A stretch of DNA of 64,000 nucleotides from Valencia hispanica (lineage: Eukaryota; Chordata; Actinopteri; Cyprinodontiformes; Valenciidae), in the NCBI GenBank assembly GCA_963556495.2, contig OY747703.1:57795296-57859295 (forward strand). Direction: 5' to 3'. Shown here piece after piece: positions 20,139 to 32,067 of the stretch. The notes beneath the pieces were generated by a model. That model made no database searches. It saw only the letters and a list, made by a program, of their open reading frames with translations, and was not told the DNA's origin. The translations under genes and the position numbers were made by a program. Every line of letters starts with the position of its first letter. Within the stretch, counting starts at the first letter, position 1.

Positions 20139-20775
20139 GATAGAAGAGAAGCATGAGGTGGAGGTATGTACTGGAAAAGACATGACTGAAGTTTATTAGC
20201 AGGAAGACAGAATATATGTGTGTTAATGGGAGAGACACAAGAGGAACTATGACGTTACAGGGAGTAGAAGTAAGAAAGGACTTTAGGAACATAACAGTCA
20301 GCAGTCCAGAAGGATGGAAAGAGTGGAAAAGAGGTGAAGAAAGCATGTACAAGCTAGTTGGGATGAGTAGAGAAAAGTATCAGGTGTGATAAAAGGGTTT
20401 CAACAGGAATGAAAGGAAAGGTGTACAAGACATTAGAGAGACCAGTGACGTATGGTTCTGTTTGAGAGTGAAGAGGATGGATAGGATCAGGAATGAAGAC
20501 ATCAGAGGGACAACTCATGTTAGATGTTTTTGAGATCAGAGAGGCCGGACTGAAATGGTTTGGACATGTTCAGAGGAGAGACAATGATTACATCTGTAGA
20601 AGGATGCTGAGGTTTATACCACCAGGAGGAGGCAGAGAGGAAGACCCGAAAGGAGATTTATGGATTTGGTAAAAGATGAAATTAAGTTAGTTGAGGAGGT
20701 GAAGAATGCAAAGGATATGACTAAATGGAGACAGAGGATTGACTGTTGTGACCCCTGAAGGGAAAAGCTGAAAGA

Positions 20776-22969
20776 GAAGAAGTAAGCCCTGGGATAGAAT
20801 CTAAGGACCCTTAATTCATTTACTCTGTTAAAAAGTAAACAGATGCAAGAAAACACAAGGCGTCCTATTTTTACTCTGACAACATATCACACAGTAAAGT
20901 CCTTATGGAGCCCTTTAGGCTCCCCACAGTGCCTCTAGATAACTTTGGACAAAATAAAAATAAAGAACGGTGCATAGTTTTAGCTAAAAATGTAAGAAAA
21001 ACTTTAGTTGTAACAGTTTTAAATGTCTGTCATTGCGCAGAAATTCAACAAAAGAAAGACACTCAGGATACAGGGATTTGTTTCTTATAATAATAAAAAA
21101 AACAGAATTAGAAAAGTTTATTTAGAAGAAATGCGGTAAAATATATTTAGTTTTGGATGGTAAATGTTGCTGACTTATTGAATAGATCATGCTTCAATAC
21201 CATATTTAAGATTGCCAAACCATCTATAGTACATGACTAAAAGACTAGAAAGTAAACGTATTGTCTTTGTCAGGGAAGTCAGGCCATTTTAATTCATAAT
21301 ACATCTTTTCCATATAACTTAACCAGCAGAAATCTGCACAATGACACTGTTTGGTGTACTTCTAACTACAACTATATTTTCAGAGTAATCCTGTTTAACA
21401 TTCATTATCATACAGATAGGAGACAAAGAGATCTGCCATCACATTTTTCTGCAGACATCTTCAGCAGCAGCATTTTCATTTACCAGCACTCTGTATTTTT
21501 ATGAAATTCAGCATGATCTAATTTTGTGTATTTGCAACATTTAACCGTAGCACTTAACAATACGTGACGAGTTAATTGGATAACACCATATGTACGGAGC
21601 CTTAGTCACATCGGCTCCCCGCCTCTGAAATATAACATCAGTGATGTGTTAAGTGACAAATCACATCTAATGTTTTCCTCCTTTTCTTGCAGAGAAAAGG
21701 AGGAAAGATGTTTCTAAACATTTTGAAGTTCATTTAACTGCTTTGCACTGGGCGCCTACGTGGAAGCGTGGATGCGAGGCGTTTGTGGTCCATGCTGTGC
21801 CTGTAATTACAGTGATGTAGTGTGTTTCACTGCTACACAAACACAATTCGCTCTGTGTTTTAAATGTTTTAGGGTGCTGCAGCTCGATAAACTCCACCTT
21901 GGCTAATAGGCTGTGTGGAAAACGTGCAGGAAACTTAAGGCAGCTGTAACAAAATTATAGTTTATGCTGCTGCTCAGCTTTGAGGCATTTATCTTTTAAT
22001 ACTATTGATTGTTGTTTTGAAGAACACAATTCTTGGAACATTCAGGAATGGCTATTTGATGAAAAAACTGAATTTGCATGAGTGGCTTTCTTAAGGTTTG
22101 CAGAAGGAATGTTTATGTCAAGGCTGACCTTCTATTCTAGAAACAATGGAGGATTAAACATGCAAAACATTTACATACAGATTTAGAGAATTATAAATAA
22201 CCATTCTATCTCAAATCTATACAATAATGTCATATTTTGTGATAAAGGTGTTACCATGTAGTAAAATGAAATGTAGCTCAATTTTCTGAGTGCATGGAGA
22301 TGCTATGCAGAAAGGCTGAGATAAGAGTGTTTGCAGCACAGACGATTGGAGTACACGTTCACACAGTCGCCGTCTGCTGAGGGAACGAGGACCAGATAAG
22401 GACTATAGCTCTCAGGGCTTCTAAGGCTTAAATTGTCGGCCTCGGACTCATTGGATCTCAACAATTTTTGCCTTCAAGTGCATTAGATACATGCAACTCC
22501 CTGATGCTCAAATAGAATGGAAAAATACAACTTTTCCTCTTCTGGATTCTGGTGACAATTTGCCTTTATGGATGGGATTTCTGCAGGCAGACAGATGGAA
22601 GAATAGGCAGCCAGGCCCTTCTCAGCAGGCATGTGTTGGCAAGTCTATCTCTACAGATCCACACCAACCCTTTATGTCCAAGAAAAGGTGAGGGGATGTT
22701 TAAAACAGATGGAAGTAGTTCTTCCTTTGTATCGTGTGCTCCTATGGAAAAGCTTGTCAGGGTCAGCAGCAACATGAAGGTTGCAATTAAATTTTAAGCT
22801 TGATTCATTCAGTCACATTTAAAGAAACAGATGCAAGAATGCTGCAGGTTTAAGAATGAAAATAAATATTACAGTAGCAAAAATAGCAATCTGAAAACTG
22901 TAAAAAATGTCAAACTTTCGTTTAATTGCATGTTTTAAATGTTGAGATTAGCATTAAAAATAATTGTTA
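20776..22969. other. Unannotated AT-rich region
   Basis: No domain was recognised in the open frames at 20905-21090, 22491-22691 or 22552-22797. No repeat boundary, RNA gene or microsatellite was seen over about 2.2 kb. This is probably unique DNA. Confidence 0.4.
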
Positions 22970-23160
22970 CTTCTTCCAAGGAGGTTATGTTTTCACCAGG
23001 GTTTGTCTGTTAGCTTGTTAGTTAGCAAAGCAACTCAAAAAGTTAGAGACAGATTTGGATGGAATTTTCTAAAAAGAAACTCTGCAATGGGACCAGGAGC
23101 AAGTGATAAAATTTTATTTGTGATCCGGATCACCGTCTGGGGGGGAGTGGGGTTGAGCTG
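22970..23160 (+). mobile_element. Ancient interspersed repeat, copy 2
   Basis: Blocks CTTCCAAGGAGGTTATGTTT, CAACTCAAAAAGTTAGAGAC, GGGACCAGGAGCAAGTGATA and GTGATCCGGATCACCGTCTG match copy 1 at 14393-14575. This copy retains the CTTCCAAGGAGG start. Confidence 0.6.
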
Positions 23161-23416
23161 CCACTCTCCGAGTGCTTTTCTAGTTTCAAGCCTTTTTTAA
23201 TGTTCTGGTAGAGGGGACCAGATTTTTGACTTCATTGAGCCCTGCAAGTCTGAAATGATTCACAGGGCCATTAAAAACAGAAAGGCCCACAGCATCACAT
23301 TTCCTCTACCGTATTTAACAGTGGACAGGAGGTTGTTTTTTACATTACTTATGAGATATCCCCAGTAACTTTGTTTAGTTAGTGTTCAAGTAAATCTCAG
23401 AGGTGCAAACAATTGT
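23161..23416 (-). mobile_element. Possible antisense Tc1-like relic
   Basis: The phrase GGCCCACAGCATCACATTTC, followed by TCTACCGTATTTAACAGTGG, resembles the reverse strand of a Tc1-type transposase region or its flank. The match is short and the reading frame is lost, so the call is weak. Confidence 0.25.
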
Positions 23417-23429
23417 GCCACCGATTATT

Positions 23430-23944
23430 ATTATTATTATTATTTTATCTCACGATTTCTTCCCATTATTTATCACCCAGTGCTCCTTGGTTCAGGTCCT
23501 GGGGTTCCACTCTCCCTCTGTGCCGGCCCCGGGAGGGGCCCTTCACTGAAACCCAAGCCTCCTTCGTGCTTGGGGAGTGGGCAGGCCCTTCTTTTCACCC
23601 GACAGGGCGGGGTTTCTCCGGCTGGATGTAGCGCGTGAAGGATCACGTTATTCCAGCCCAACCCTGCGGGCGCCCCGGCCGGCCAGGAGGAGGCAGTTTA
23701 CAGCCCCAGGACTAATGCATGTTTTTGTTGGAGTAGCTCACATTAGCTGCTCAAGGGAACACGGGGAGAACATGCAAACTCCACACAGAAAGGCCCTTTC
23801 GCCAACCCCACCCAGGGTGTGGGTGCCGATGATGTGGGGGAACAAACACACCCTCAGCACCCACAGCGTCCCCGGCGGTAATTGAACCCGGGACCTTCTA
23901 CCTGTGAGGTGAGCCAGGCTACCAGCTGCGCCACCGTGCCCCCC
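23430..23944 (-). mobile_element. tRNA-derived SINE with 13-bp target duplication
   Basis: On the minus strand the element starts GGGGGGCACGGTGGCGCAGC. It has an A-box-like GGTGGCGCAGCTGGTAGCC and a B-box GGTTCAATTACC, then GTGTGGAGTTTGCATGTTCTC and a GC-rich body, and ends in an AAT-repeat tail (23430-23443). GCCACCGATTATT is duplicated exactly on both sides (23417-23429 and 23945-23957). The tail, promoter boxes and duplication identify a retroposed SINE. It is longer than a simple tRNA-SINE (515 bp), so the body may be composite. Confidence 0.8.
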
Positions 23945-24039
23945 GCCACCGATTATTTTCTTAATATTATGTCTTAGTGTGAATATTTTTTCACATCAAA
24001 AATTATATTATTAGTTATAATCTGTTAAATTGTTTGGTA

Positions 24040-24300
24040 CTGTCTAATACTGTCACCGCCGTTGCCTTGTAGCAGGAAGGTCTTGGATCTGATTCCTAGC
24101 CAGGGTCTTTCCACATGGAATCTGCATTTTCTCCCCGTGCATACATGGGTTCTCTTTGGGTAACCTGTTACACCCGTTACCGTTCTCATAACTTTTTTCA
24201 ACATCTGGGTATCTAGTCTATCTAGAGTCCGATTTGCACAACCTCCAACTGAGTGTGTAGAAGCTGGTACAGTGTCCAACGCCCAGGAAGAAACCACACT
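24040..24300 (+). mobile_element. ATGG-tailed retroposon family, degraded 5' part
   Basis: Blocks CAGGAAGGTCTTGGATCTGA, TGGAATCTGCATTTTCTCCC and GTGCATACATGGGTTCTCTT match the tRNA-like head and body of the retroposon family at 5391-5985. The 3' part is diverged or lost. Confidence 0.5.
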
Positions 24301-26914
24301 GTTTGTTCGGAATCCAAAACTTGACTATGCAGTTGCCCCTCCTCTCCAGAACCCCTGAATAGACCTTTCCCAGGAGGCTGAGGATTGTGCTTATTTGTTC
24401 TTCTCTGACCAGTACATTTAAAAATGAAGTTCTTATTTAGTACACAAAATTAGAATAGCTATGTTCTTCCTCACTTGGAAATAGAGGCCATGTGTAACTC
24501 AGGCTCATAGAAATTCTTCCTAAACGTGGAAACTAATAACATTTTTATTTTACTACAAATGGAAAATGAGGAATTACAATTAGCATAAAGATACCACCAA
24601 AATTGAAGTCAGATTTTGATCTAGATTTAACATTAAAAGTATTAGTTTTGTGTAGAATGAAGGATAATTTAAACCCACTGGTCTTTCTTAATGGCTGCAC
24701 ATAAAATGGCTGTGGTCCTGTGGAGCAGCTGGTATAATGAACCACTCAGTGGCGAGCTGGAGGTAATCCTTTATATAGCATCTATTATTTAAAATTATCT
24801 ACTGAGGCTCTCTGTATTTCAGTCAATCACAGGTCTACTGCTGGGAGGCTAAAACCTACCTTAACATTTTGGCATTTAGCAGTTAAATTGCTTTTCTGCA
24901 AATTATTTGGTATTAAGTCTTTAAAATGAATGAAAGGGAGTAAAATAGATAGAAATGGAAAGCAATGGCAGGTTTAGAGAGTTAGAGGTTTTTGCATGGT
25001 TGATGTGTGTTATTGTGCAAATGTCATAGTCGCATGATTGTTTTTATGCTTTTTTGGGGCCTAAAAAGTAGTTCCTGAGTAGCGATAAAGTGCTTGCTTG
25101 TCAACAGTGCCTTCAAAGAAAACAAGAAAAACAAATGATGTTAATAATTTATGCTCTTGACCTGGCCAACCATGGAGACGTGGAAACATTTCCATCACAC
25201 CAAGATTTCATGGTGAATTTTGGTTACTTATTCTATTCCAGAATGTTTAAGAAGAAATATCTGGGCAGAAATTGCCTTGTTTGTCAGAATCTGTCAACCC
25301 TGATAAGTAATAAGACTAAATACAGACTTCAAATGTAAATGAACATATATGTAGCTAGGTTTGAAAATATTTTAAATTAAATGTATTTTCAATGTTTTGG
25401 AATGTCTTGAGTTTTAGATGAAGTGATTGAAAATCCTTGAAACTGCAGCTGCAACCTATATCTAGACTCAACAACCAACATGCGTTCCTTAATGGAGGCA
25501 CACATTTTGACTTTAAAGTAAGGTGTACAAAACCCCACATTTTAAGTGTGAGCAGTGCACGACTTAGCGTCTAGCTATTTAAGCAGTTAGAGAAGAAGAA
25601 GAACCGGACTGGTGATACCACTGGGTTCTGTCACACTCCAGCTAGGCCTGCCCATTTTTCTTTTTCTTTACCCGCACCTTCTCCTGCTGAGGTTTTGCAC
25701 TTCTTACACAACGCCATTACAGAGCAATGTTGGTCTGTTTCCTGCTCAACAAATAGGGATCTTTATGAAAGTAACACATTTATTAAAGAAGCAGAAGAAT
25801 AAGTGTTTGGGCGATTTGGTGAAAGAGGCTAGAAGTTGTTCACTTAACACCGCAAAGTTTGGACACCTTTGACATCACAGAGACCGTGATTTGAGAAAAC
25901 AATAAGTGATGTGTTTGTAATCCAACCAAAACCAAGGTCTAGTCTGTAGACTCTGTAGGGCTTCTCTTTTTCTGTTAGAAGAGCATTACAGTTGTCAAGA
26001 AAAGGCCAGACTCTGGGCTACATCTGGAGTTAGGTGTCATCCCAAGTTAGTCACAACTGGATCAACATCTCAAATAATGTGAAGAATCTAGTGTCCTAAC
26101 AAACAGAACATTGAAACAACCCAGAATCGTGACAAAATGAGGATCTGCTGAAAGGTTTTGACGAGCTAATATCTATCATTTTTTTCAATCTTGTGCATTT
26201 TTTACAGTTCAAGGTTGCTTCTGACATACAGCTCACCCCACAGGTTTTCTCTAAATGTTGTGTTGCTGTGTATTCTAGCAGCGCTTATGGACAGCATATC
26301 TGATTGGGTCTGGATGACAAACTGCGACACACAACTCATGACTGATACAGCTCGAGGGAAAACAAAAATTTTTTATTTGATCCAAGATTCACCTTATCCT
26401 CATCATCATCTAAAAGTTAATTTGACTGTGAAATATCGGGAATAAAGAGCATTCCAAATTGATTTTTGGTGTCTAGAACAATCTGAATCTGTATTTAAAG
26501 GGATCCTTGGCAACCAGTGCAGCTTCAGCTCTGCCCATGAAACATTAATGACTGTTTATGAGAGGAAAAGCTTGTTTAGCCACAGTTACCAGACTACAAA
26601 GTTTCTCTTCTAACTAAAGCCACAGAGTTGACAACAGCAGCTTTTTTAAAGTAGCGCCATGCTTTGAAGTCCATTGCCCCCCCCCCCACCCTCTCCCTCT
26701 CAATAGTCTGTTTTACAGATTTAGCTTCTCTGAAGCTGAATGTAAAGACAGGGATAAAGGTTGTACTTTGATTTTAATGCTGTAATTTTGAATTTCTCAA
26801 CTATAATTCCAGCTTCAAATATGAACCCAATCTGAAAGATAATATAAATCAGCTCATACAACTCTATCACCAAAAACAACGGTCAATATTTAACTAATAT
26901 TTAAGTTCTGGATT
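24301..26914. other. Unannotated region
   Basis: About 2.6 kb with no recognisable gene, RNA or repeat. The open frames near 25090, 25612 and 26191 have no domain and no splice context. A 9-base C-run lies near 26679. Confidence 0.4.
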
Positions 26915-27420
26915 CTGCATCAGCAGATTGGTGCATCGTCTGCAGTGATGGAGGCGCCTTACCCGTCTGTTGTGGTGAAGAGAGAGCAGAGCCGAAAAAA
27001 GTCAAGCTCTTGATCTACGTTCCTACCCTCATCTATGATCAAGAAATCTAGGTAGTGACGGAAAGAATGAGATCCTTGGAGATGGGGTGAGGAGTGTCGT
27101 CATCCGGTGGGAGCTCAAAGTAGAGCCACTGCTTCTTTAATTCTCTAATTCTTCTCTGTACCAAAAGGAGTTATTTGAAGAGATTCAGGCATCTGTTCAG
27201 GATGCCTCCTGGACGGCTCCCTTTGGAGGTTTTCCAGGTATGTCACACTGGTAGGAAGACCCAGAGCTTAACTATATCTTCCGTCTGGCCAGGGATCCCC
27301 AGAATGAGCTGGAGGATGTAATTGGGCAGAGGCACTGTTTGAGGTTCCCTCCTGGACCTGTTGCTTCTCAACCTGATCACGAATAAGCGGAGGACAGTGG
27401 CAGAAGATGGGGCGGCAGTG
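26915..27420 (+). pseudogene. Rex3 LINE 3' fragment, decayed
   Basis: The blocks CTGTTGTGGTGAAGAGAGAG, ATCTACGTTCCTACCCTCAT, CAGGATGCCTCCTGGACGGC and GAATAAGCGGAGGACAGTGG align in order with 62505-63050 of the larger Rex3 copy. They correspond to the region after the RT domain (SVVVKRELS...YVPTLIY...RMPPGRLPG). Stops and indels are frequent. It is 5'-truncated, as usual for this RTE-clade LINE. Confidence 0.8.
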
Positions 27421-27429
27421 GATCAGGGA

Positions 27430-27725
27430 GCAGGGATTTGCCCTGTAACCAGTGGGTTAATGGTTTGAATACCCAATCTATCTGTCCCAGTCATTTTGTC
27501 CTTGGGCAAGACACTTCATCCACCTTTGCCTCCTGGTGGTGATCAGAGGGCCCAATGGTCGCTTTTGTCAATCTGCCGATGGCAGCGGGGGCTACGATGT
27601 AGCGTACCACCGTCAGTGTGTGAAAGTATGAATGAATGGGTGAACGACTGAATGTAGTGTAAAGCACTTTTGAGTCCCCTGACTTGATAAAGTGCTGTAT
27701 AAATGCAGCCCATTTCATTTACCAT
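27430..27725 (+). mobile_element. tRNA-headed SINE, sense copy
   Basis: A degenerate B-box (GGTTTGAATACCC) is followed by CCTTGGGCAAGACACTTCAT, then TGAATGAATGGGTGAACGAC, GTGTAAAGCACTTTTGAGTC and AAAGTGCTGTATAAATGCAG. The order and orientation are the reverse complement of the copy at 43944-44237. It begins immediately after the Rex3 fragment. Confidence 0.65.
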
Positions 27726-29627
27726 TAGCAATTAACCCACCTGACTCATTTCCTTCATCAAAATGTTCCATTTTGGCCACTAGAAATATACATCATGTAA
27801 GTTCATCCTTCACCAGGTACAGCACAAAAGTATTAATGGCATGCAGAATATGTATGCATGGGCTTTGAAGTATTGTATCTTATAGTAGCAATCCCAGCAG
27901 TCCTTTACAATTGCAATATTTTGGACATTGATATTGTTATGATGACTGGGTTGGAAATATTGTGTATTTCTTACATCTAGCATCCGTTTTTCTTGTAGTA
28001 CATCTGTCTGATGGTGTCAACATGCAATAAACAAACTTTCTGTATGATTCAGTCTTTTGCATCTGAGCTCAGTGATGTAATTGTTTTTTTTGTGTCAGCT
28101 TGACGCTATTTCTTTGCAGATGTTTGTTAGACATCATTTTGTCTCCGCATCCTCTCAAGGACGCCTCCTCTGTTCTTTCCCAGAGCTACAGAGTGTTGAG
28201 AAGGGAAAATGGCTGCAATTAGCATTACAGAGGTGTTTTCCATTTCTCTTTGACGAGCTGTTTTTTTATCATTTGTTAAAAAGATGAAGTGGGCAACATA
28301 AACAAAACTCATTATCATCGCTGGCAATGTGTGTTGTTAACTACCCGCTCCTTCTTCCACAGACTATTTGTCTGTGTTTGCTGCCACCTCTCTAAAGATT
28401 AAATGCTTTGCATTAAAAACTGGGCCACCCTGGCAGCCTGACAAATGAAGGCAGGAGCATGTTTGGAGACACCTCGTTCAACAGTTATTGAAGTTGATAA
28501 CTTATAATTTGCATATAGATAAGGCATTCTTACCTGGACTAAATCTTTAGCATATAAAGTAGAATTCTGCTTTTTTTATTTTTCTTCAAGTCGTATTGTT
28601 CTGACAAAAGCTGGCACACAATTTGGAAGAGGATTGATTCCCGTGCTTGGATGAAAGCTTGAAATTTTGCGAAGGCAAGAATGTCAGTGAGCCACTTGAC
28701 AGTGTAATTACACATGACAAATAATCATTAGGCCTTAAAGAGCATGCAAACAGAGCAGAGCATTTCCTTTGTTTAGATAAACAATGTGTACCCCATAATT
28801 ACCAAGCCCGGCTGAATTCAGACCATTAATAGTTGCAATTCCAGGATGAATCCAGCATGAATCAACCGATAAAACAGTGCAGACATGCAGAGTAGGAATT
28901 TGCTCCCATGTTAAAAATGAGCTTGGTGAATAAACATAAAAGCTGCACTCAAGCTGAGTGGATCTTTGTGTTTCAACGCCGCTGCTGCTTTGGTTCAGAC
29001 AGCAGTCTTCTTCTTGAAACGGGAAATGTCTTTAAAGAAACCCCTTAGGTTGTGTTGCTAGGAATAAGGAGTTCTTCACAGCCTGGTTAATATGATGTAA
29101 ACTGCATGATAACATCCAACAGCTGCATGAGAGGAGAAAATTAGCAACCAGTTTGAAAAATTGCTATTAAAGCGTCCTTTGTCCTTCCATCATTTGAGTA
29201 ACATTCCCATTCTTAAGAGCCTGTTAATATTCCCTAATGGATCCAAGCCAGATGTGGAAAACAATTAAAAAGGTCATTGTTTTGGAAGTGCATTTGTTTT
29301 TTCTCCCAAAGTGCTCGTATATATTTTTAAATTATCAGCAAAGAGCCACATTGGATTTGGAAGAGCAACACTTGGAAGGCAGGTACAGCTTCGGCATCTA
29401 TAATGCAGAAGCTGTTGGCAGCATTTGAATTCAGTAAAGGTTCTGCAGATTATTGGGCTTAAGATATAACTGACTGTGGGACTGTTGTTATTTTTGACAT
29501 TTTCTGACTCAAAGCAAATCTCTCATATGGAGCCAATGAAGTTGGATGAAATGTTTCTGCGCTGCATATGTGCCCAAAAATGTTCTGAAACATTAATAAA
29601 AAAATGACATGATCCTTAAGCTTCTTC
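27726..29627. other. Unannotated region
   Basis: No gene or repeat family is recognised in about 1.9 kb. The small open frames are not supported by domains or splice sites. Confidence 0.4.
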
Positions 29628-29968
29628 AAATCCATCCATCCATCCATCCATCCATCCATCCATCTTCTTCCGCTTATCCGGGACCCAGACTTCCCTCTCC
29701 CCAGCCACCTGGTCCAGCTCCTCGGGCGGAACCCCAAGGTGTTCCCAGGCCAGTCGAGAAACGTCGTCTCCCCAGCGTGTCCTGGATCTTCCTCTGGCCC
29801 TCCTCCCGGTGGGACGTGCCAGGAACACCTCACCAGGGAGGCGCCCACGAGGGGTCCTGACCAGATGCCCGAAGCCACCTCAACTGACTCCTCTCGATGT
29901 GGAGGAGCAGCGGCTCTACTCTGAGCCCCCTCCGGATAACCGAGCTTATCCTCCTATCTCACCCTAGG
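29628..29968 (-). pseudogene. Rex3 LINE 3' end, antisense
   Basis: On the minus strand the frame encodes RARGRSRTRWGDDVSRLAWE, HLGVPPEELDQVAGEREVWV and ends with a CGGATAAGCGGAAGAAGATGG-like end and an ATGG repeat tail (29628-29664 on the plus strand). This is the terminal part of Rex3 (RTE clade), equivalent to about 62740-63050. It is 5'-truncated. The preserved frame over about 70 residues suggests it is younger than the copy at 26915. Confidence 0.85.
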
Positions 29969-30408
29969 AACATTTTGCATGGTTTTCACTGTATTTTTTC
30001 TCTGCAAAGAAGAGAAGGCACAAATGATTCACTGGGATTTGCCTTTTTAGGATAAACAGTAACATTCAAAGCGTTTTTAAACTGTAAACACTGATTACTT
30101 GTCAGCTTCATCAGCTTATTCCTTTTCAAAAAATTATAGCCTGTATATTATTTTTTATTATTATTAAATCCCTTTCATTACTTTCTGTTTTATTTTTCCC
30201 CAAATTCCACTTTTTCAATTTTGATTTTTTCTGATTTCCACTTTATCCCTTCTGACCATATTTATTAACCAAAAAGTGTGTTTATTGTTATTCACAAATA
30301 ACTGTGCTGGAGTTCAAAGATTTCCCTGTAATTTTTAAAGAAGTAAAACAGTGTGTGCAAAACAAATAATCTCATGTTTTTTCACATTTTATAAAAGAAA
30401 ATCTCCCT
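29969..30408. other. Unannotated AT-rich sequence
   Basis: Only T-rich tracts and ATTATT runs near 30150-30170 are visible. Confidence 0.4.
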
Positions 30409-30412
30409 TTAA

Positions 30413-30555
30413 AGGGGCTATATGCAATTTTCAGGTGCACCCACTGTGAGCTGACAAGGTGTCAGTATGATCATCAGGAGATGTTTGAGTCATAAATGGT
30501 CAAATAAAAAGGCTATTGTTAAGTTTATTTTGGGGAAAAAGTTGGATATAGCCCT
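30413..30555. mobile_element. Short TTAA MITE or sub-terminal inverted repeat
   Basis: The end GATATAGCCCTTTAA near 30543 is the inverse of TTAAAGGGGCTATATGCAA at 30409, with one base missing and one changed. Bases 30413-30555 therefore form a compact inverted-repeat unit of their own. Either this is a complete 143-bp MITE next to other repeat DNA, or the larger element has an internal inverted copy of its terminus. Confidence 0.5.
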
Positions 30556-31445
30556 TTAAAAAATGCTTTAGTTGAACTCGGACTTGTGGCCAAAACTGGT
30601 ACTGCAATCACTTTCAAATTACTGTAGAGGGGTGTATACCCTACCCACTGACTCGAGGTTGCCAGATAGGCTGCACGATCCAGCAGGAACGTAGGCTGCT
30701 ACAAGGAGCTTCCAATGACAAGTGACGAGTCCTACACCATTTTTTCTGTAAATTATAATGACAAGGAAACATGCTCTGATAATGCATCACTAATGTTGGC
30801 AATGAATCGCCATTTTAATTTCCCCAACAATTCCTTATCTTTTCAATTCGATGACCCTCCTCCTCCATAGGCACTAACGTAAAGTTAGATTTGCACCAAC
30901 ATGCAGAACTTTGTTCGACTGTCATGAATACTTGAAATGTTGAAAAGTTAGCCAAGTTATTCATAGATGAATCTTACCTGTCCAGGAGAAAATTAGCAAC
31001 GTTGGTGTCTGTCTTCAAATTCTTCTGTTTCCAGCCGTCTCCATCTTAAAAAGGCATCTCCTATACAAATCCTTGTTTTATTTCGGACTTTGTCACGACG
31101 TATTTCTGAATGATAACGAGGTCTTTTAGGTGTAGTAATGTTAGACATTTTTTATCCGAAACACTTTTGTAGCTGCAGCTGTAGTAACAAGAGCAGAGCT
31201 GCTAACCCCGATTGCGAAACACTACTGACTTCGTGATTGGTAGAAAGGTGGAGGGTGGAGCTTCAGGCCAAAACACTAGATGACATCATCAACATCAATT
31301 GAGGGCTGCAACTTCACTTTTTAAATGGCCGTACTACTGTTGTCAGTGATATAAGTATTTGAAATGAACATGATTGCTTAATGCCTAGTGACATATCACT
31401 GCCATTTTATGAATAATTGAAATACATTTCTTACATACAGATCCT
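30413..31445. mobile_element. TTAA-flanked DNA element, about 1 kb
   Basis: The left terminus AGGGGCTATATGCAA and the reverse complement of the right terminus AGGATCTGTATGTAA share 11 of 15 bases. TTAA lies directly outside both (30409-30412 and 31446-31449). That fits a piggyBac- or Kolobok-type element. No transposase is visible. A better-matching internal terminus at 30542-30555 gives a second reading (see the next entry). Confidence 0.55.
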
Positions 31446-31449
31446 TTAA

Positions 31450-32059
31450 AACATGTATCATACAGAGACCCGGGAACAGTAAATCCTCGATCCACTTCCA
31501 TAATGATCAGGACCTTTTGTTCATTTGTATTTCTTCACTCTGTCCCAGACTCCATTGAAATACATGACATGCCACTGTTTTTGTGTTTAGTCTCATGTTG
31601 CTGGAGACCTTGCAGCCTGTGAGCTGACACAACTTATAGAAGGATTCTTCTCCCGATTTACTCCGGTGTGTCTGTGTAGACTACTTCTGCTGTGTTGAAA
31701 AGGCAGCCTGTTGATTAGTTTGAGCACTGCTGCCACCTAATGACTGGTGGCTTGTTTATCCTTCAAAGGATCGTTGTTTATGTTTCCACCCCCCACCACA
31801 ACGATTTGAGAAGCACTGATGAAGAGCAAGGAACACAGCAGAAAGAGAGAGTGGTGCAAGCAACTATTTAAACAGCTCTTTAAGTTCAGAAAAAACAAAC
31901 TGTGCAGTCTGACTGTGGTTTAGGTTATTCTGCCAAGCAAATTGCAATTTTTGTGTCTTAATGTTCAAGGGAGGTAGACCCGTGGCCTCAAAAGACGTGA
32001 AACAAGAGGTTATTCTACAAAGTACACACTTTGATGATCATAATGGGTGAGGATCATAC
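31450..32059. other. Unannotated sequence
   Basis: Nothing recognisable is present apart from short C-runs near 31790. Confidence 0.4.
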
Positions 32060-32067
32060 CCCCTACT

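Larger units (their letters stand above)
18885..20775 (+). pseudogene. RTE-type LINE relic split by a DNA element
   Basis: Before the insertion (to about 18948) the sequence encodes PRVFADDNVICSESRKQ, the reverse transcriptase catalytic FADD box of RTE-clade LINEs. After it (from about 20139) come CVNGRDTRGTM-like and LQGVEVRKDFRN-like sequence, then the C-terminal LKWFGHVQRRDNDYICRRML and GDPxK-like blocks. Many stops and frameshifts are present. The 5' half (endonuclease and the first RT motifs) is absent. A related 5'-ward fragment lies at 58290-58540. It is an old, dead copy. Confidence 0.75.

Noticed and set aside
23880..23944. Possible tRNA gene
   Set aside because: A and B boxes are present but the sequence continues into a SINE body with a tail and 13-bp duplication.
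29459..29878. 139-residue minus-strand frame as a host gene
   Set aside because: It is the Rex3 3' end plus its ATGG tail (MDGWMDGWMD).
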